From Bacteroidia bacterium (GTDB lineage Bacteria > Bacteroidota > Bacteroidia > Bacteroidales > Prolixibacteraceae), in contig JANYKW010000038.1 of NCBI GenBank assembly GCA_025358025.1, forward strand, positions 1-64,000: 64,000 nt of DNA, written 5' to 3'. Position 1 is the stretch's first letter; the number at the start of each line of letters is the position of its first letter. Below, piece by piece: positions 1-9,342 of this stretch. Both the position numbers and the translations under genes were made by a program. The notes under the pieces were generated by a model, which was not told the DNA's origin, did no database searches, and worked only from the letters and a program-made list of their open reading frames with translations.

Positions 1-1151
1 TACTGAATGCTGAAGGAAAGCCGCATGACTATAGGTTTTTGGAAATCAATCCAGCCTTCGAAACGCTTACTGGTCTTAATGCTAATGATTTACTCGGCAA
101 AACACAACTGGAAGTATTGCCAAATCTTGAGCCATACTGGGTTGAGACGTATGGAGAGGTGGCATTGAAGGGAAAAATCGTCAATTTTGAAAATTACAGC
201 CAGGAGCTAAATAAACATTATCAGGTAAGCGCCTATTCACCTGAACCCGGAAAATTTGCAACAGTATTTATCGACATCACTAAACGTATAATGGAAGAAG
301 AGGCTTTGGAGAAAAGCAGGGTGAGTTTACAGGAATCTTACGAGGCGTCAAGCCGGGCGCGACAGTCGTTACTAAGCGTTCTGGAAGACCAGCGACTTGC
401 GGAACGAGAGATACAAAAACTGAATACAGAACTTGCGCAACGAGTGATACAAAGAACTGCCCAACTCGAAGCCGCAAACAAAGAACTCGAAACCTTTACC
501 TATTCAGTATCGCACGACCTGAAAGCCCCGCTCCGCGGGATCGATGGGTATAGTAAACTTCTTCTGGATATTTACAGCAAAGACCTCAATGAAGAAGCAA
601 AATCCCTCCTGTCAACAATCCGAAGTTCGACCAAACAAATGAACCAGATCATCGAAGATCTTCTGGAGTATTCGCGGCTTGAGCGCAGTAATCTGAGAAA
701 TGAAAAAATTAGATTAATTGACCTGATTGACTCCACCACATCCTTGTTCGAAAATGATCTGAAAAATGGGAAATTTGCATTGAAATTGGATATCCCTGAT
801 GTTGAACTGATGGGAGATGAAAAAGGGCTCTCTATTGTATTGCGCAATATTCTCGAAAATGCAATTAAATTTACAAAAGAGAAATCAAACCCAACATTGG
901 AAATCAGCTTTGATGAACAACCAGCTTCCTGGACAATCAGGGTAAAAGACAATGGAATAGGCTTTGATATGAAATATCATAAACGGATTTTTGAGATTTT
1001 CCAGCGGTTGCACAGAGCAGAAGACTATGTTGGAACCGGCATTGGGTTGGCCATGGTTAGCAAAGCCATGCAACGAATGAATGGCAAAGTCTGGGCTGAA
1101 AGTATTCCAGGCGAAGGTTCAACATTTTATTTAGAAATACCAAAATTGTGA
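1..1151 (+). CDS. PAS-domain sensor histidine kinase (5' end outside window)
   Basis: The frame is open from the window edge (first full codon at 3), so the gene starts upstream. The first residues read as a PAS core (FLEINPAFETLTGL). A coiled-coil linker follows, then a HisKA dimerisation helix with the phospho-acceptor His in YSVSHDLKAPLRG and a HATPase_c domain with N box (NILENAIKF), G1 box (DNGIGFD) and G2 box (GTGIGLAM). The sequence around the His resembles phytochrome-like and other light- or redox-linked kinases, but no photosensory domain is visible here. It ends 4 bp before a stand-alone receiver, the typical kinase-Rcp1-type arrangement, so that receiver is the likely phosphorylation partner. 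It is probably cytoplasmic; the input signal cannot be read from this part. Confidence 0.9.
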   Translation, partial: LNAEGKPHDYRFLEINPAFETLTGLNANDLLGKTQLEVLPNLEPYWVETYGEVALKGKIVNFENYSQELNKHYQVSAYSPEPGKFATVFIDITKRIMEEEALEKSRVSLQESYEASSRARQSLLSVLEDQRLAEREIQKLNTELAQRVIQRTAQLEAANKELETFTYSVSHDLKAPLRGIDGYSKLLLDIYSKDLNEEAKSLLSTIRSSTKQMNQIIEDLLEYSRLERSNLRNEKIRLIDLIDSTTSLFENDLKNGKFALKLDIPDVELMGDEKGLSIVLRNILENAIKFTKEKSNPTLEISFDEQPASWTIRVKDNGIGFDMKYHKRIFEIFQRLHRAEDYVGTGIGLAMVSKAMQRMNGKVWAESIPGEGSTFYLEIPKL

Positions 1152-1155
1152 CAAG

Positions 1156-1584
1156 ATGAAAACAACGGGTCAGAATAATCCGATTTTATTGGTCGAGGAT
1201 AATCCGCTTGATCTTGATCTTACGCTGAGAGCCTTCACTCATCATAATATTACCAATCAGATATTGGTGGCCAGGGACGGCGAAGAAGCATTGGCACATA
1301 TTCCAAAGTGGGATGCGGGTGACCCTGTACCGGTAGTCATTCTACTCGATCTTAAACTGCCAAAAGTAAACGGACTGGAAGTACTTGAAATAATTAAAAG
1401 TCATCCAAAATACAAAACTATTCCCATTGTTGTATTAACCTCTTCCGATGAATCGTCGGACGTTAGAGCGGCATACGAACTAGGCGCCAACTCCTATATT
1501 GTAAAACCAGTTGATTTCGGAAAATTTATGGAGGTCGCCAAAAATATTGAGTTGTATTGGACTGTATTAAATAATCCAGCATAA
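1156..1584 (+). CDS. Stand-alone response regulator receiver (Rcp1-like)
   Basis: A single CheY-like receiver of 142 aa with no output domain. The acidic pair is in LLVEDNPLDLDL, the phospho-acceptor Asp in VILLDLKLPKVNG, the switch Thr/Ser in VVLTSSDES and the conserved Lys in SYIVKPVDF. The insertion between the acidic pair and the Asp and the PKVNGLEVL motif are typical of Rcp1-type regulators paired with phytochrome-like kinases. It lies 4 bp after the PAS kinase and 9 bp before a hybrid kinase carrying two more receivers, so the three form one operon and probably one phosphorelay. With no DNA-binding domain, it must act by passing phosphate on or by protein contact. Confidence 0.93.
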   Translation: MKTTGQNNPILLVEDNPLDLDLTLRAFTHHNITNQILVARDGEEALAHIPKWDAGDPVPVVILLDLKLPKVNGLEVLEIIKSHPKYKTIPIVVLTSSDESSDVRAAYELGANSYIVKPVDFGKFMEVAKNIELYWTVLNNPA

Positions 1585-1593
1585 ATATCAGTC

Positions 1594-3594
1594 ATGAATA
1601 TACTCCTTCTTGAAGACAACTCCACGGATGCTGATTTAACCCTAAGAGGTTTGACAGGTTCAATTTCCAACTGCAAAGTAGAAGTGGTTCAAACACTTAA
1701 ACAGGCCAAAAAGTTCCTTGAAAAAATCGCCGCTTTTGATATTGCCCTTCTGGATATGAAGTTACCCGATGGAACCGGCATGGATCTGTTAATGGAGATC
1801 AGGCAATCCGGAATTCCAATACCTGTGATTATTCTCACAGGTTCAGGAAATGAAGAAGTGGCAGCCGCTGCAATGAAAGCAGGGGCCGACGACTACATTG
1901 TAAAACATCAGGATTACATTTCAAAACTGCCTTTACTGATCGATAGAGCCGTTCAGAATCATCGGCAAAATATGCTTTTAAAGTCAGAAATTATTGAAGT
2001 ATTGTACGTTGAACATCATGCATCCGATATAGACCTAACCAGACGCCATATCAATCAGTATGCACCTCAGATTCATATTACCACCTTGTCAACTGCCGAA
2101 GAAGCGCTGAAACTGTTGCCAATGAATGAAACAGAACAAGCAAAATTCGAGGTAATTATTTTGGATTATCGCATGCCGGGGTTAAATGCCCTTGAATTCA
2201 CGAAAATTATTCGTCAAGAACGAAAACTTCAAATGCCTGTGATTCTAGTGACTGGCCAGGGAAATGAAGAAGTAGCCATTCAGGCACTGAAGCTGGGAGT
2301 GAATGAGTACCTAGTAAAGCGCGACAACTACCTTTACCGGCTGCCCTCCATGATCATGAACTCACATCAGCATTACCAGCTTATCCAAAAGCAGGCTGCA
2401 TTGGCTGTAAGCGAAGAAAATTACAAAAGGCTTTTCAATGAAAATGCAGATGGTATAACAATCTTTAATATTAGAGAAAATGAACTGCCTTCAATAATTC
2501 TGGACGTGAATGCAGGAGCCGCTGATATGCTCGGCTATTCTAAAGAGGAATTGATGAAGATAAATCCGAACATTTTTGAAACCGACATAGATCCGGAAAA
2601 AATAGGTAGGCGGATTGAAGAGCTAAAGACTAAAGGTTGTTCAAATTTTGAAACTACCCTTCAACGAAAAAATGGGGATAAAATCTTTGTGGATGTAAAA
2701 TCGTTGGTAATAAATTATTCGAATCAGCCTGCCATTATGAATATTGCCAGAGATATCACAGAACGCAAAAGGGTTGAACAAGAGCTTATTATAGCAAAAG
2801 AACACGCCGAAGAAAGTGACCGCTTAAAATCCGCTTTCCTTGCCAATATGAGCCATGAGATACGTACCCCGATGAATGGCATTCTTGGATTTTCTGAATT
2901 ATTGAAAGAACCAGGTCTTTCAGGTGAAGAGCAGAGAAAATACATAAAAATTATTGAAAAGAGCGGAGCAAGAATGCTCAACATTCTTTCCGAAATTATG
3001 GATATTTCAAAAATGGAATCAGGCCAGATGGACGTTTCCCTTCAGGAAACAAATATTAATGAGAGACTAAAAGATACATATATACTTTTAAAACCAGAAG
3101 CTAATAGTAAAAGGATAGATCTTTCTTTCAAATGTAATTTGTCTGATGAAGATGCCATTACCTTAACAGACAGCAATAAACTGTATTCAATCCTTACAAA
3201 TCTTGTAAAAAATGCCATTAAATACACCGATAAGGGCTCAATTGAATTTGGGTGTGAACGCGTAGAGACAAGGCATGCCTTGTCTCTACTACAATTTTAT
3301 GTAAAGGACACAGGTATTGGAATACCCAAAGACAGGCAGGAAGCCATTTTTGAACGTTTCATTCAGGCTGATATAAAAGACATCCAGGCAAGGCAAGGAG
3401 CAGGATTGGGTTTAAGTATTGCAAAGGCTTTTGTAGAAATGCTCGGTGGTAGAATATGGGTGGATAGTGAAGTGGGAGTAGGAAGCACATTTTATTTTAC
3501 GCTTCCGAACCAAACTGCCTCTTCAAAACGGGTCATAGAAAAAAGTAGAGACGCGTGGCCTGGTACAAACGAACGGCAGTGCTCTATCCCATAA
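1594..3594 (+). CDS. Hybrid histidine kinase: two receivers, PAS, HisKA, HATPase
   Basis: 666 aa, no signal peptide. Order: receiver 1 (about 1-120; Asp in ALLDMKLPDG), receiver 2 (about 138-255; Asp in IILDYRMPG), PAS/PAC (about 270-390, ending ARDITERKR), HisKA (about 415-480; His in NMSHEIRTPMNG) and HATPase_c (about 520-645; NAIKYTDKG, DTGIGIP, GAGLGLSI). Receivers at the N-terminus suggest that it takes phosphate from, or is modulated by, the kinase/receiver pair upstream. Two oddities: the strand between NAIKYTDKG and the DTGIGIP box carries about ten residues (VETRHALSLL) encoded by a perfect 28-bp palindrome, and the last about 20 residues after FYFTLPNQ look like read-through into repeat-like DNA rather than conserved protein. 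Confidence 0.92.
   Translation: MNILLLEDNSTDADLTLRGLTGSISNCKVEVVQTLKQAKKFLEKIAAFDIALLDMKLPDGTGMDLLMEIRQSGIPIPVIILTGSGNEEVAAAAMKAGADDYIVKHQDYISKLPLLIDRAVQNHRQNMLLKSEIIEVLYVEHHASDIDLTRRHINQYAPQIHITTLSTAEEALKLLPMNETEQAKFEVIILDYRMPGLNALEFTKIIRQERKLQMPVILVTGQGNEEVAIQALKLGVNEYLVKRDNYLYRLPSMIMNSHQHYQLIQKQAALAVSEENYKRLFNENADGITIFNIRENELPSIILDVNAGAADMLGYSKEELMKINPNIFETDIDPEKIGRRIEELKTKGCSNFETTLQRKNGDKIFVDVKSLVINYSNQPAIMNIARDITERKRVEQELIIAKEHAEESDRLKSAFLANMSHEIRTPMNGILGFSELLKEPGLSGEEQRKYIKIIEKSGARMLNILSEIMDISKMESGQMDVSLQETNINERLKDTYILLKPEANSKRIDLSFKCNLSDEDAITLTDSNKLYSILTNLVKNAIKYTDKGSIEFGCERVETRHALSLLQFYVKDTGIGIPKDRQEAIFERFIQADIKDIQARQGAGLGLSIAKAFVEMLGGRIWVDSEVGVGSTFYFTLPNQTASSKRVIEKSRDAWPGTNERQCSIP
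3262..3289. repeat. Perfect 28-bp palindrome inside the kinase gene
   Basis: Each 14-base arm (GTAGAGACAAGGCA and its reverse complement) is exact with no spacer. It is read in frame as part of the HATPase_c domain. Palindromes beginning GTAGAGAC are, from general knowledge, dispersed REP-like elements in several phyla, including Bacteroidota and cyanobacteria. Here the element seems to have inserted without breaking the frame. Confidence 0.85.
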
Positions 3595-3601
3595 TATACC
3601 A

Positions 3602-3649
3602 TATCTTTGGAACGATTATTTTTTAATTAACTGCTATATTTTAACTTTG
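3602..3649 (+). promoter_or_regulatory. Two candidate Bacteroidota -7 boxes before the FISUMP gene
   Basis: TATCTTTG at 3602-3609 and TAACTTTG at 3642-3649 both match the Bacteroidota -7 consensus TAnnTTTG. The second lies 30 bp before the chosen ATG at 3680. No good -33 TTTG is visible at the right spacing, so which box is used is open. Confidence 0.4.
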
Positions 3650-3679
3650 AAAATTCAACCAAATAACTTAAGAATTGAA

Positions 3680-4663
3680 ATGGAAAATAAATATTGGATA
3701 AATGCGATGGTAATTTTGGGTGTATTTATATTTGGTATTGCAGGATGTACTCGTCGGGTGGATCCTCCTGCAATGCCGTCATTGACCACAACGATTGTGG
3801 GTTCTATAACTTCGTCGTCAGCAACCTCTGGTGGAAATATAACTACGAATGGAGGTGCGGCAATTACATTTTGCGGGGTATGTTGGAGCACGAGTCATAA
3901 CCCTACGACCTCCGATAGTAGAACCTCTGAAACTCCGGGTACGGGAGTTTTCACTAGTTACATCATGGGTTTAAAAGCAAATTCATCTTATTACGTTAGA
4001 GCTTATGCAACCAATAGTGCCGGAACTGCCTATGGCAACGAAGTTTTCTTTAAAACGACAGATCTGACTACTGCTGATATTACTGATATAGAAGGTAATG
4101 TATATAGAACCATAAAAATAGAAAACCAGGTTTGGATGGGAGGAAGCCTGAAGACTACCAAATTTAATGATGGAACATCGATCCCACTTGTAACAGACAA
4201 TAATGCATGGGCAAAATTGAACACTCCGGGTTATTGTTGGTACGATAATGACGAGAATAACAAAAACACCTATGGAGCTTTGTACAACTGGTACGCAGCT
4301 AGTTACAGCAATATTTGCCCCAATGGATGGCATGTGCCCAGTGACCAGGATTGGACAATTTTAGCAACTTCTCTTGGTGGTGAAGCCATTGCCGGTGGTA
4401 AAATGAAGGAAACAGGCTTTTTGCATTGGTTATCTCCTAATACAGGAGCGACAAACTCCAGTGGTTTTAATGGGCTGGGAGGAGGTAACAGAAATATGAG
4501 TGGTGTGTATTACAATATGGCTATCACCGGTGACTATTGGAGCACCACAGAATACAACGCTTCTGAAGCTTGGGACAGATTCCTCTACGCCAGGGATCAA
4601 CTTTTAAGCCGCGAACACTATGCAAAAACAATTGGCTTTTTTATCCGGTGCGTCAAGAATTAG
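3680..4663 (+). CDS. FISUMP-domain lipoprotein with Ig/FN3-like module
   Basis: I chose the ATG at 3680 because it gives a clean lipoprotein signal peptide (VFIFGIAGC, lipid-anchored Cys near residue 19); the frame also has an upstream TTG at 3647. The mature 327-aa precursor has a FN3/Ig-like repeat (about 35-125; SSSATSGGNIT ... GLKANSSYYVRAYATNSAGTAYG) and a FISUMP domain (Fibrobacter succinogenes major paralogous domain, about 130-327; RTIKIENQVWMGGSLKTTKF, GALYNWYAA, CPNGWHVPSDQDW, GFFIRCVKN). These are surface-exposed Bacteroidota/Fibrobacteres proteins, often thought to bind surfaces or glycans; the exact role is unknown. It is the only gene between the signalling operon and the HTCS and has its own candidate promoter. 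Confidence 0.85.
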   Translation: MENKYWINAMVILGVFIFGIAGCTRRVDPPAMPSLTTTIVGSITSSSATSGGNITTNGGAAITFCGVCWSTSHNPTTSDSRTSETPGTGVFTSYIMGLKANSSYYVRAYATNSAGTAYGNEVFFKTTDLTTADITDIEGNVYRTIKIENQVWMGGSLKTTKFNDGTSIPLVTDNNAWAKLNTPGYCWYDNDENNKNTYGALYNWYAASYSNICPNGWHVPSDQDWTILATSLGGEAIAGGKMKETGFLHWLSPNTGATNSSGFNGLGGGNRNMSGVYYNMAITGDYWSTTEYNASEAWDRFLYARDQLLSREHYAKTIGFFIRCVKN

Positions 4664-4791
4664 TTGGATACAAAACAGGGAATATATTCCAATAACTGCA
4701 ATTTGGATTAAAATTAGGTGAAAAAATATTGTTATATTGTCAAGCAAGAGATAGGAGACACTGTCTCGTTTTTGAGAGTTTAAGTGTTAAT

Positions 4792-7700
4792 ATGACTAAT
4801 ATATTCAGACTTGCTTTATTATTAACAATTTGCTTTATAGGTTCTGTAAAAGCCTCTCCTGTAAAATTTTACAGCATAAATTCTTTGTATGGAATTTCGA
4901 TGCGGGAGACAAATTCCGTATGTAAAGATGGCAATGGATTTGTTTGGGCATCCTCAAAAACAGGTATTTTAAGACTAGCGAAAGACAATTATCATATTTA
5001 TCGGCTTCCGTACGAATCGACAGACGTAATAAGAGTAAGGTTAATATATAAAAACCTAAAGCTTTTTGCTTATACCAACAATGGTCAAGTCTTTTACTAT
5101 AATCCTGTATCTGACCAGTTTGAAATGATTTTTAACCTTAGAAAGCAATTAAATAACATTGATCTGATTTTGTTTAATATGCTTATTGATGATAAAGGGA
5201 TTTGCTGGATTGCATCCTCTATGGGATTGTACAAATATCAGTCAGGAAAAGTTTTCACTGCTTTTGAATTTTTATCGAACAGATATACGATAAATTGGTA
5301 TGATTCTAAAAAAATAATTGTAGCAAAGGACGATGGAATTTGGCTTCTTGATATCAATTCTTTGGACAAGAAGTGTATTTATGAAAATAGAAATCTAAAC
5401 ACTTTTGGTTTTACCTCCCTATATTTTGACAAGGTTCAGAGTAAGTTTTGGCTTGGAACTGTATCGGAAGGATTGTTTTTTTACGATCTCAAAAATGGAA
5501 CTTGTTCTAATAAACTAAAATCAGTTTTACCCAAACAGCCAATTCTGGCCATCGAAGAAAATAGTGATACCACCGGTTTAATTGGATTTGATGGTCAGGG
5601 AATCTGGGAACTGGATAGGCGAAATCAAAAGGTATTGAATATTTATAAAGAAAGTTTAGATGCCCCATTTTCTTTGAAGGGAAATGGAGTTTATGACTTG
5701 TTTTGCGATGATGACAGAAGAGTTTGGGTATGTACCTATAGCGGAGGACTCTCGTTTCTGGATCAGGCTTCTCCCTTGGTAAATCAGGTTGTTCATCTTT
5801 CCAATAATACCAATTCACTAATAAACAATGATGTGAACAGTATTATTGAAGATCATTTGGGAAAGCTTTGGTTTGCAACAAATAATGGAATCAGTTGCTG
5901 GGATTTGACTGCGAATAAATGGCGAAGTTTTTACAATGATAAAGAGACTCAGGCTCAGGTATTTCTCTCACTTTGTGAGGATAACGAGGGAAGAATATGG
6001 GCAGGGACCTATTCTTCCGGTGTATATATTCTTGATGGAAGAACTGGGAAGGAACTGGCACATTATCATAAAGAAGGAATAGGGTCTACCTGGCTGAATG
6101 ATTTTATATTCAATATTTATAAAGACAGCAACGGAGATATTTGGCTTGGAGGAGGCAGTGGTTCAGTTGTTTGCTATTTGTCCCGGGAGAATAAATTCAA
6201 AGCCTATTCCAATGTGCCGATTGGATGTTTTGCCGAATTGTCTGATGACCTGATTCTTTTAGGATGTAGCTATGGATTGGCATCCTTAAATAAACAAACC
6301 GGTGAGATCAGAAGGTTGATAGAAGGTTTGCTGGTTCGCGATGTTCTGGTGGTGGATGATGTTGTATGGATTTGTACATCAGGAGATGGATTAATCAAAT
6401 ATAATTACAAGACCGGCGATATAGAAAAATTTACTGCACAGATGGGGTTACCTTCGAATTTTATAAACAGTATAATATATGCAAATGATTATTTGTGGTT
6501 AGGAACCGAGAATGGATTATGCAGGTTTAACCCAAAGAATAAAAATGCACTTACCTATTCCTCAATATATTCACTTTCAAGGACTTCATTCAATAATTGT
6601 TCGAATTCGAAATTGAAGAATGGCCAGTTAGCCTGGGGAACCAATAATGGCGTAGTAATTTTTGAACCAAATCTTGTCAATGAGTCTTCGTCAAAAGGGA
6701 AAATCTTTTTTCAGGATTTGACAGTTGCGGGTCGTTCCATCAGGGAACTACCCTCATTCAATCTGAAAATTCCCATAGATAGTTTGCAAGAAATAGATCT
6801 TCAGTATTTTCAAAATTCTATGAGCCTGGAATTACTATCGCTGGGCCAGGCATCAGGGTCCAAATTTTCCTGGAAAATGGAAGGATTTGACACGCAATGG
6901 AGCCAACCTACCGGAAACAAAATTATTACCTACACGAACCTTCCAAGCGGGAAACTTGTTTTAAGAATAAGATTATTTGACAGTTCATTGAGTAATGTTT
7001 TGGCCGAAAGGTCGATAGTAATAAATTCAATCCCTCCATTCTGGAGAACAGGATGGTTCTGGATGCTTATCATTTTGGTCATATCCGGAATGATCTTTCT
7101 TTATTTGCTCTATCACATCAACAGGTTGAAACAGGAACACACGGAAGAAAAGGTACGTTTCTTCACCAATACGGCCCATGACATCCGGACTTCTCTGACC
7201 TTAATCAAGGCGCCGGTCGAAGAGTTGAGCAAAGAAAAAAACCTGACAGAATCAGGGAAATACTACCTAAATCTGGCCATCGAACAGGCAAGGCAACTTA
7301 CATCGGTAGTATCTCAGTTGATGGATTTCCAAAAGGTTGATGTTGGGAAAGAGCATTTGCTGCTCTCAATGACAGATCTTGTAAAACTTATCTCTAACCG
7401 CATGACCATGCTGGCCCCCTATGCGAAGAGCAAGAACATGGAACTATTGTTTGATTCGGATAGGGAGAATTACCTAACAGCGGTAGATGAGTTTAAAGTG
7501 GAGAAGATCGTTGATAACCTGATTTCAAATGCTATAAAATATTCACATAACAATAGCCAAATCCTGGTAGGTCTAAGGTGCAGTGATAAGAAATGGATAC
7601 TTCAGGTTAAAGACAATGGTATTGGCATTAATAGAAAGGCCAAGCGGCAGTTGTTTAAAGAATTCTACAGGAGCGACAATGCAATCAACTCAAAAGTTGT

Positions 7701-8685
7701 AGGTTCCGGAATTGGACTTTTATTGGTTAAAAATTATGTGGCCATGCACAGGGGTACTATCAGTTGCAGTAGCCAGGAAAATGTTGGATCTACCTTTCAG
7801 GTCGAAATTCCATTCAAGACTATCCAAATTGGTTCAGAAGGAACAAAAACCCCTTCTGACATCCTAATTAGTTCAATGCATCATGGTGACACTACCTGGC
7901 AAGGGGATACTGAAACTATAATTCAATCCGCAAAAGAGATGAAAGTGCTGATCGTTGAGGACAATGACGATCTGTTGAATTTTTTGTGGACTACCCTAAA
8001 TGATGATTTTAAGGTATATACAGCGAGTGATGGAGAAAAGGCATGGGAATTCATTTCGAAGCACATTCCGGATTTGGTCGTATCAGACATAATGATGCCA
8101 AATATGGATGGTTTTGAATTGTGTAAAATCATGAAATCAACCTACGAAACTTCACACATACCTATTGTATTGCTCACCGCATCATCTGAGAAGACGGATC
8201 AGTTACATGGCTTGGGTTTGGGTGCAGACGATTATCTGACGAAACCTTTCGACATGGTTCTTTTAATTCAGCGAATCAAGTCGATTATTCACAATCGGAA
8301 GGTCGTTATGGGAAAAGCATTAAAGCTAATAAGAGGAGATTCAAACGAACATATTCTAACCAACGAACTCAACGATAAATTCATCAGGAAGATGTTGGAG
8401 GTCGCCAGGGCAAATATTTCCAATACAGAGTTTGACAAGGAAGAGTTTGCTTCGGCAATGAATGTCAGCTCATCATTGCTTTACAAAAAGATTAAGTCAT
8501 TTACCGATCAATCGCCAACCGAATTCATTAAGACCATCCGGCTCAGTCATGCGGTGGAAATGTTGCAGTCAAGGAAATACACAGTTACTGAAGTCAGTGA
8601 ACTTTGCGGTTTTGCCAGTATCGGATATTTTAGTACGGTTTTCAGGAAACATTATGGAAAATCTCCATCTGAAATTTTAGAATAA
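4792..8685 (+). CDS. Hybrid two-component system regulator (HTCS), probable PUL activator
   Basis: The ATG at 4792 gives a signal peptide (MTNIFRLALLLTICFIGSVKAS) and 1297 aa. The periplasmic sensor is made of Reg_prop beta-propeller repeats (about 30-650; repeated motifs such as GLCRFNPKN) and a Y_Y_Y domain. One membrane helix follows (about 754-775), then HisKA with His796 (AHDIRTSLTLIKAP), HATPase_c (DNGIGINRKAKR, GSGIGLLLV), a receiver (VLIVEDNDDLL, Asp in LVVSDIMMPNMDG) and a C-terminal AraC-type HTH (SSSLLYKKIKSFTDQSPTEFIK ... FSTVFRKHYGKSPSEI). The Pro usual after the His motif (H-D/E-I-R-T-P-L) is Ser here. HTCS proteins bind an oligosaccharide and activate adjacent polysaccharide loci; the xylan locus beginning at 10771 is the obvious target, although decayed genes and a toxin-antitoxin pair now lie between. 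Confidence 0.95.
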   Translation: MTNIFRLALLLTICFIGSVKASPVKFYSINSLYGISMRETNSVCKDGNGFVWASSKTGILRLAKDNYHIYRLPYESTDVIRVRLIYKNLKLFAYTNNGQVFYYNPVSDQFEMIFNLRKQLNNIDLILFNMLIDDKGICWIASSMGLYKYQSGKVFTAFEFLSNRYTINWYDSKKIIVAKDDGIWLLDINSLDKKCIYENRNLNTFGFTSLYFDKVQSKFWLGTVSEGLFFYDLKNGTCSNKLKSVLPKQPILAIEENSDTTGLIGFDGQGIWELDRRNQKVLNIYKESLDAPFSLKGNGVYDLFCDDDRRVWVCTYSGGLSFLDQASPLVNQVVHLSNNTNSLINNDVNSIIEDHLGKLWFATNNGISCWDLTANKWRSFYNDKETQAQVFLSLCEDNEGRIWAGTYSSGVYILDGRTGKELAHYHKEGIGSTWLNDFIFNIYKDSNGDIWLGGGSGSVVCYLSRENKFKAYSNVPIGCFAELSDDLILLGCSYGLASLNKQTGEIRRLIEGLLVRDVLVVDDVVWICTSGDGLIKYNYKTGDIEKFTAQMGLPSNFINSIIYANDYLWLGTENGLCRFNPKNKNALTYSSIYSLSRTSFNNCSNSKLKNGQLAWGTNNGVVIFEPNLVNESSSKGKIFFQDLTVAGRSIRELPSFNLKIPIDSLQEIDLQYFQNSMSLELLSLGQASGSKFSWKMEGFDTQWSQPTGNKIITYTNLPSGKLVLRIRLFDSSLSNVLAERSIVINSIPPFWRTGWFWMLIILVISGMIFLYLLYHINRLKQEHTEEKVRFFTNTAHDIRTSLTLIKAPVEELSKEKNLTESGKYYLNLAIEQARQLTSVVSQLMDFQKVDVGKEHLLLSMTDLVKLISNRMTMLAPYAKSKNMELLFDSDRENYLTAVDEFKVEKIVDNLISNAIKYSHNNSQILVGLRCSDKKWILQVKDNGIGINRKAKRQLFKEFYRSDNAINSKVVGSGIGLLLVKNYVAMHRGTISCSSQENVGSTFQVEIPFKTIQIGSEGTKTPSDILISSMHHGDTTWQGDTETIIQSAKEMKVLIVEDNDDLLNFLWTTLNDDFKVYTASDGEKAWEFISKHIPDLVVSDIMMPNMDGFELCKIMKSTYETSHIPIVLLTASSEKTDQLHGLGLGADDYLTKPFDMVLLIQRIKSIIHNRKVVMGKALKLIRGDSNEHILTNELNDKFIRKMLEVARANISNTEFDKEEFASAMNVSSSLLYKKIKSFTDQSPTEFIKTIRLSHAVEMLQSRKYTVTEVSELCGFASIGYFSTVFRKHYGKSPSEILE

Positions 8686-8736
8686 TTGGGGTTATTCATC
8701 CTGTCCTGGTTTGATAATTGAATTCAAATTTCGTTC

Positions 8737-8772
8737 GGACGCCCACGCAGGGGCGCCCCTGCGTGGACGTCC
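8737..8772. repeat. Near-perfect 36-bp palindrome after the HTCS gene
   Basis: The arms GGACGCCCACGCAGGGGC and its complement match at all but one pair. It is much GC-richer than its surroundings and has a short A tract on its right. It lies 51 bp after the HTCS stop and could act as a transcription terminator, but it looks like a dispersed REP-like repeat rather than a simple terminator. Confidence 0.75.
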
Positions 8773-8956
8773 TTCAAAAATGATGTTTAAAAGAACCCGA
8801 TTGACTAACAATTTTGCCGTTTTTTTCTTGAAGTTTCACCTTTTTATCTTACGTTATTCACCTATCATTGCAACTTTACCATAAAAAACCCACTTGTGGT
8901 AGTAACCTAATTTTAATACTTTTACAGAACAACAGGATGTGGAATCATTATATATC

Positions 8957-9342
8957 ATGAAATACCGGATATACATCGATGAAGTTGGAAATAATGATTT
9001 GGGAAGTTCTACCAATCCCAACCATCGGTTTCTTTGTCTGACAGGTGTGGTTTTTGAATTGGATTATGTGAAAAATGTTTTAACGCCAGACCTGGAGTGC
9101 CTGAAGAATAGTATTTCGAAAGCCATCCCGATGAACCCGTTATCTTCCATCGCAAAGAAATGGTAAATAAAAAACATCCCTTTAAAGTTTTGTCAAACCC
9201 TGTTGTTGAAAATGAGTTCAACACCGAATTTCTTCATTTACTTGATAAATGGAAATTCAAAAGTATAACGGTATTGATTGACAAACTTGAACATCAAAAC
9301 AAATATTCGACATAGCGTTATGATCCGTATCACTATTGCATG
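8957..9342 (+). pseudogene. DUF3800 protein remnant (frameshift plus nonsense codon)
   Basis: The start at 8957 reads MKYRIYIDEVGNNDLG, matching the N-terminal acidic motif of DUF3800 proteins, a family of unknown function common in defence islands. The frame is lost near 9110: the continuation YFESHPDEPVIFHRKEMV is in another frame and runs on through KWKFKSITVLIDKLEHQ. An in-frame TAG at 9313 interrupts it before RYDPYHYCMA, again typical of DUF3800. After about 9342 the family similarity stops and restriction-enzyme sequence begins. At least two disabling changes plus loss of the C-terminal half make it a pseudogene. Confidence 0.75.

Noticed and set aside
3180-3330. Possible second kinase or frameshift at the palindrome
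   Set aside because: The frame is continuous across the palindrome and both HATPase boxes are in the same frame.
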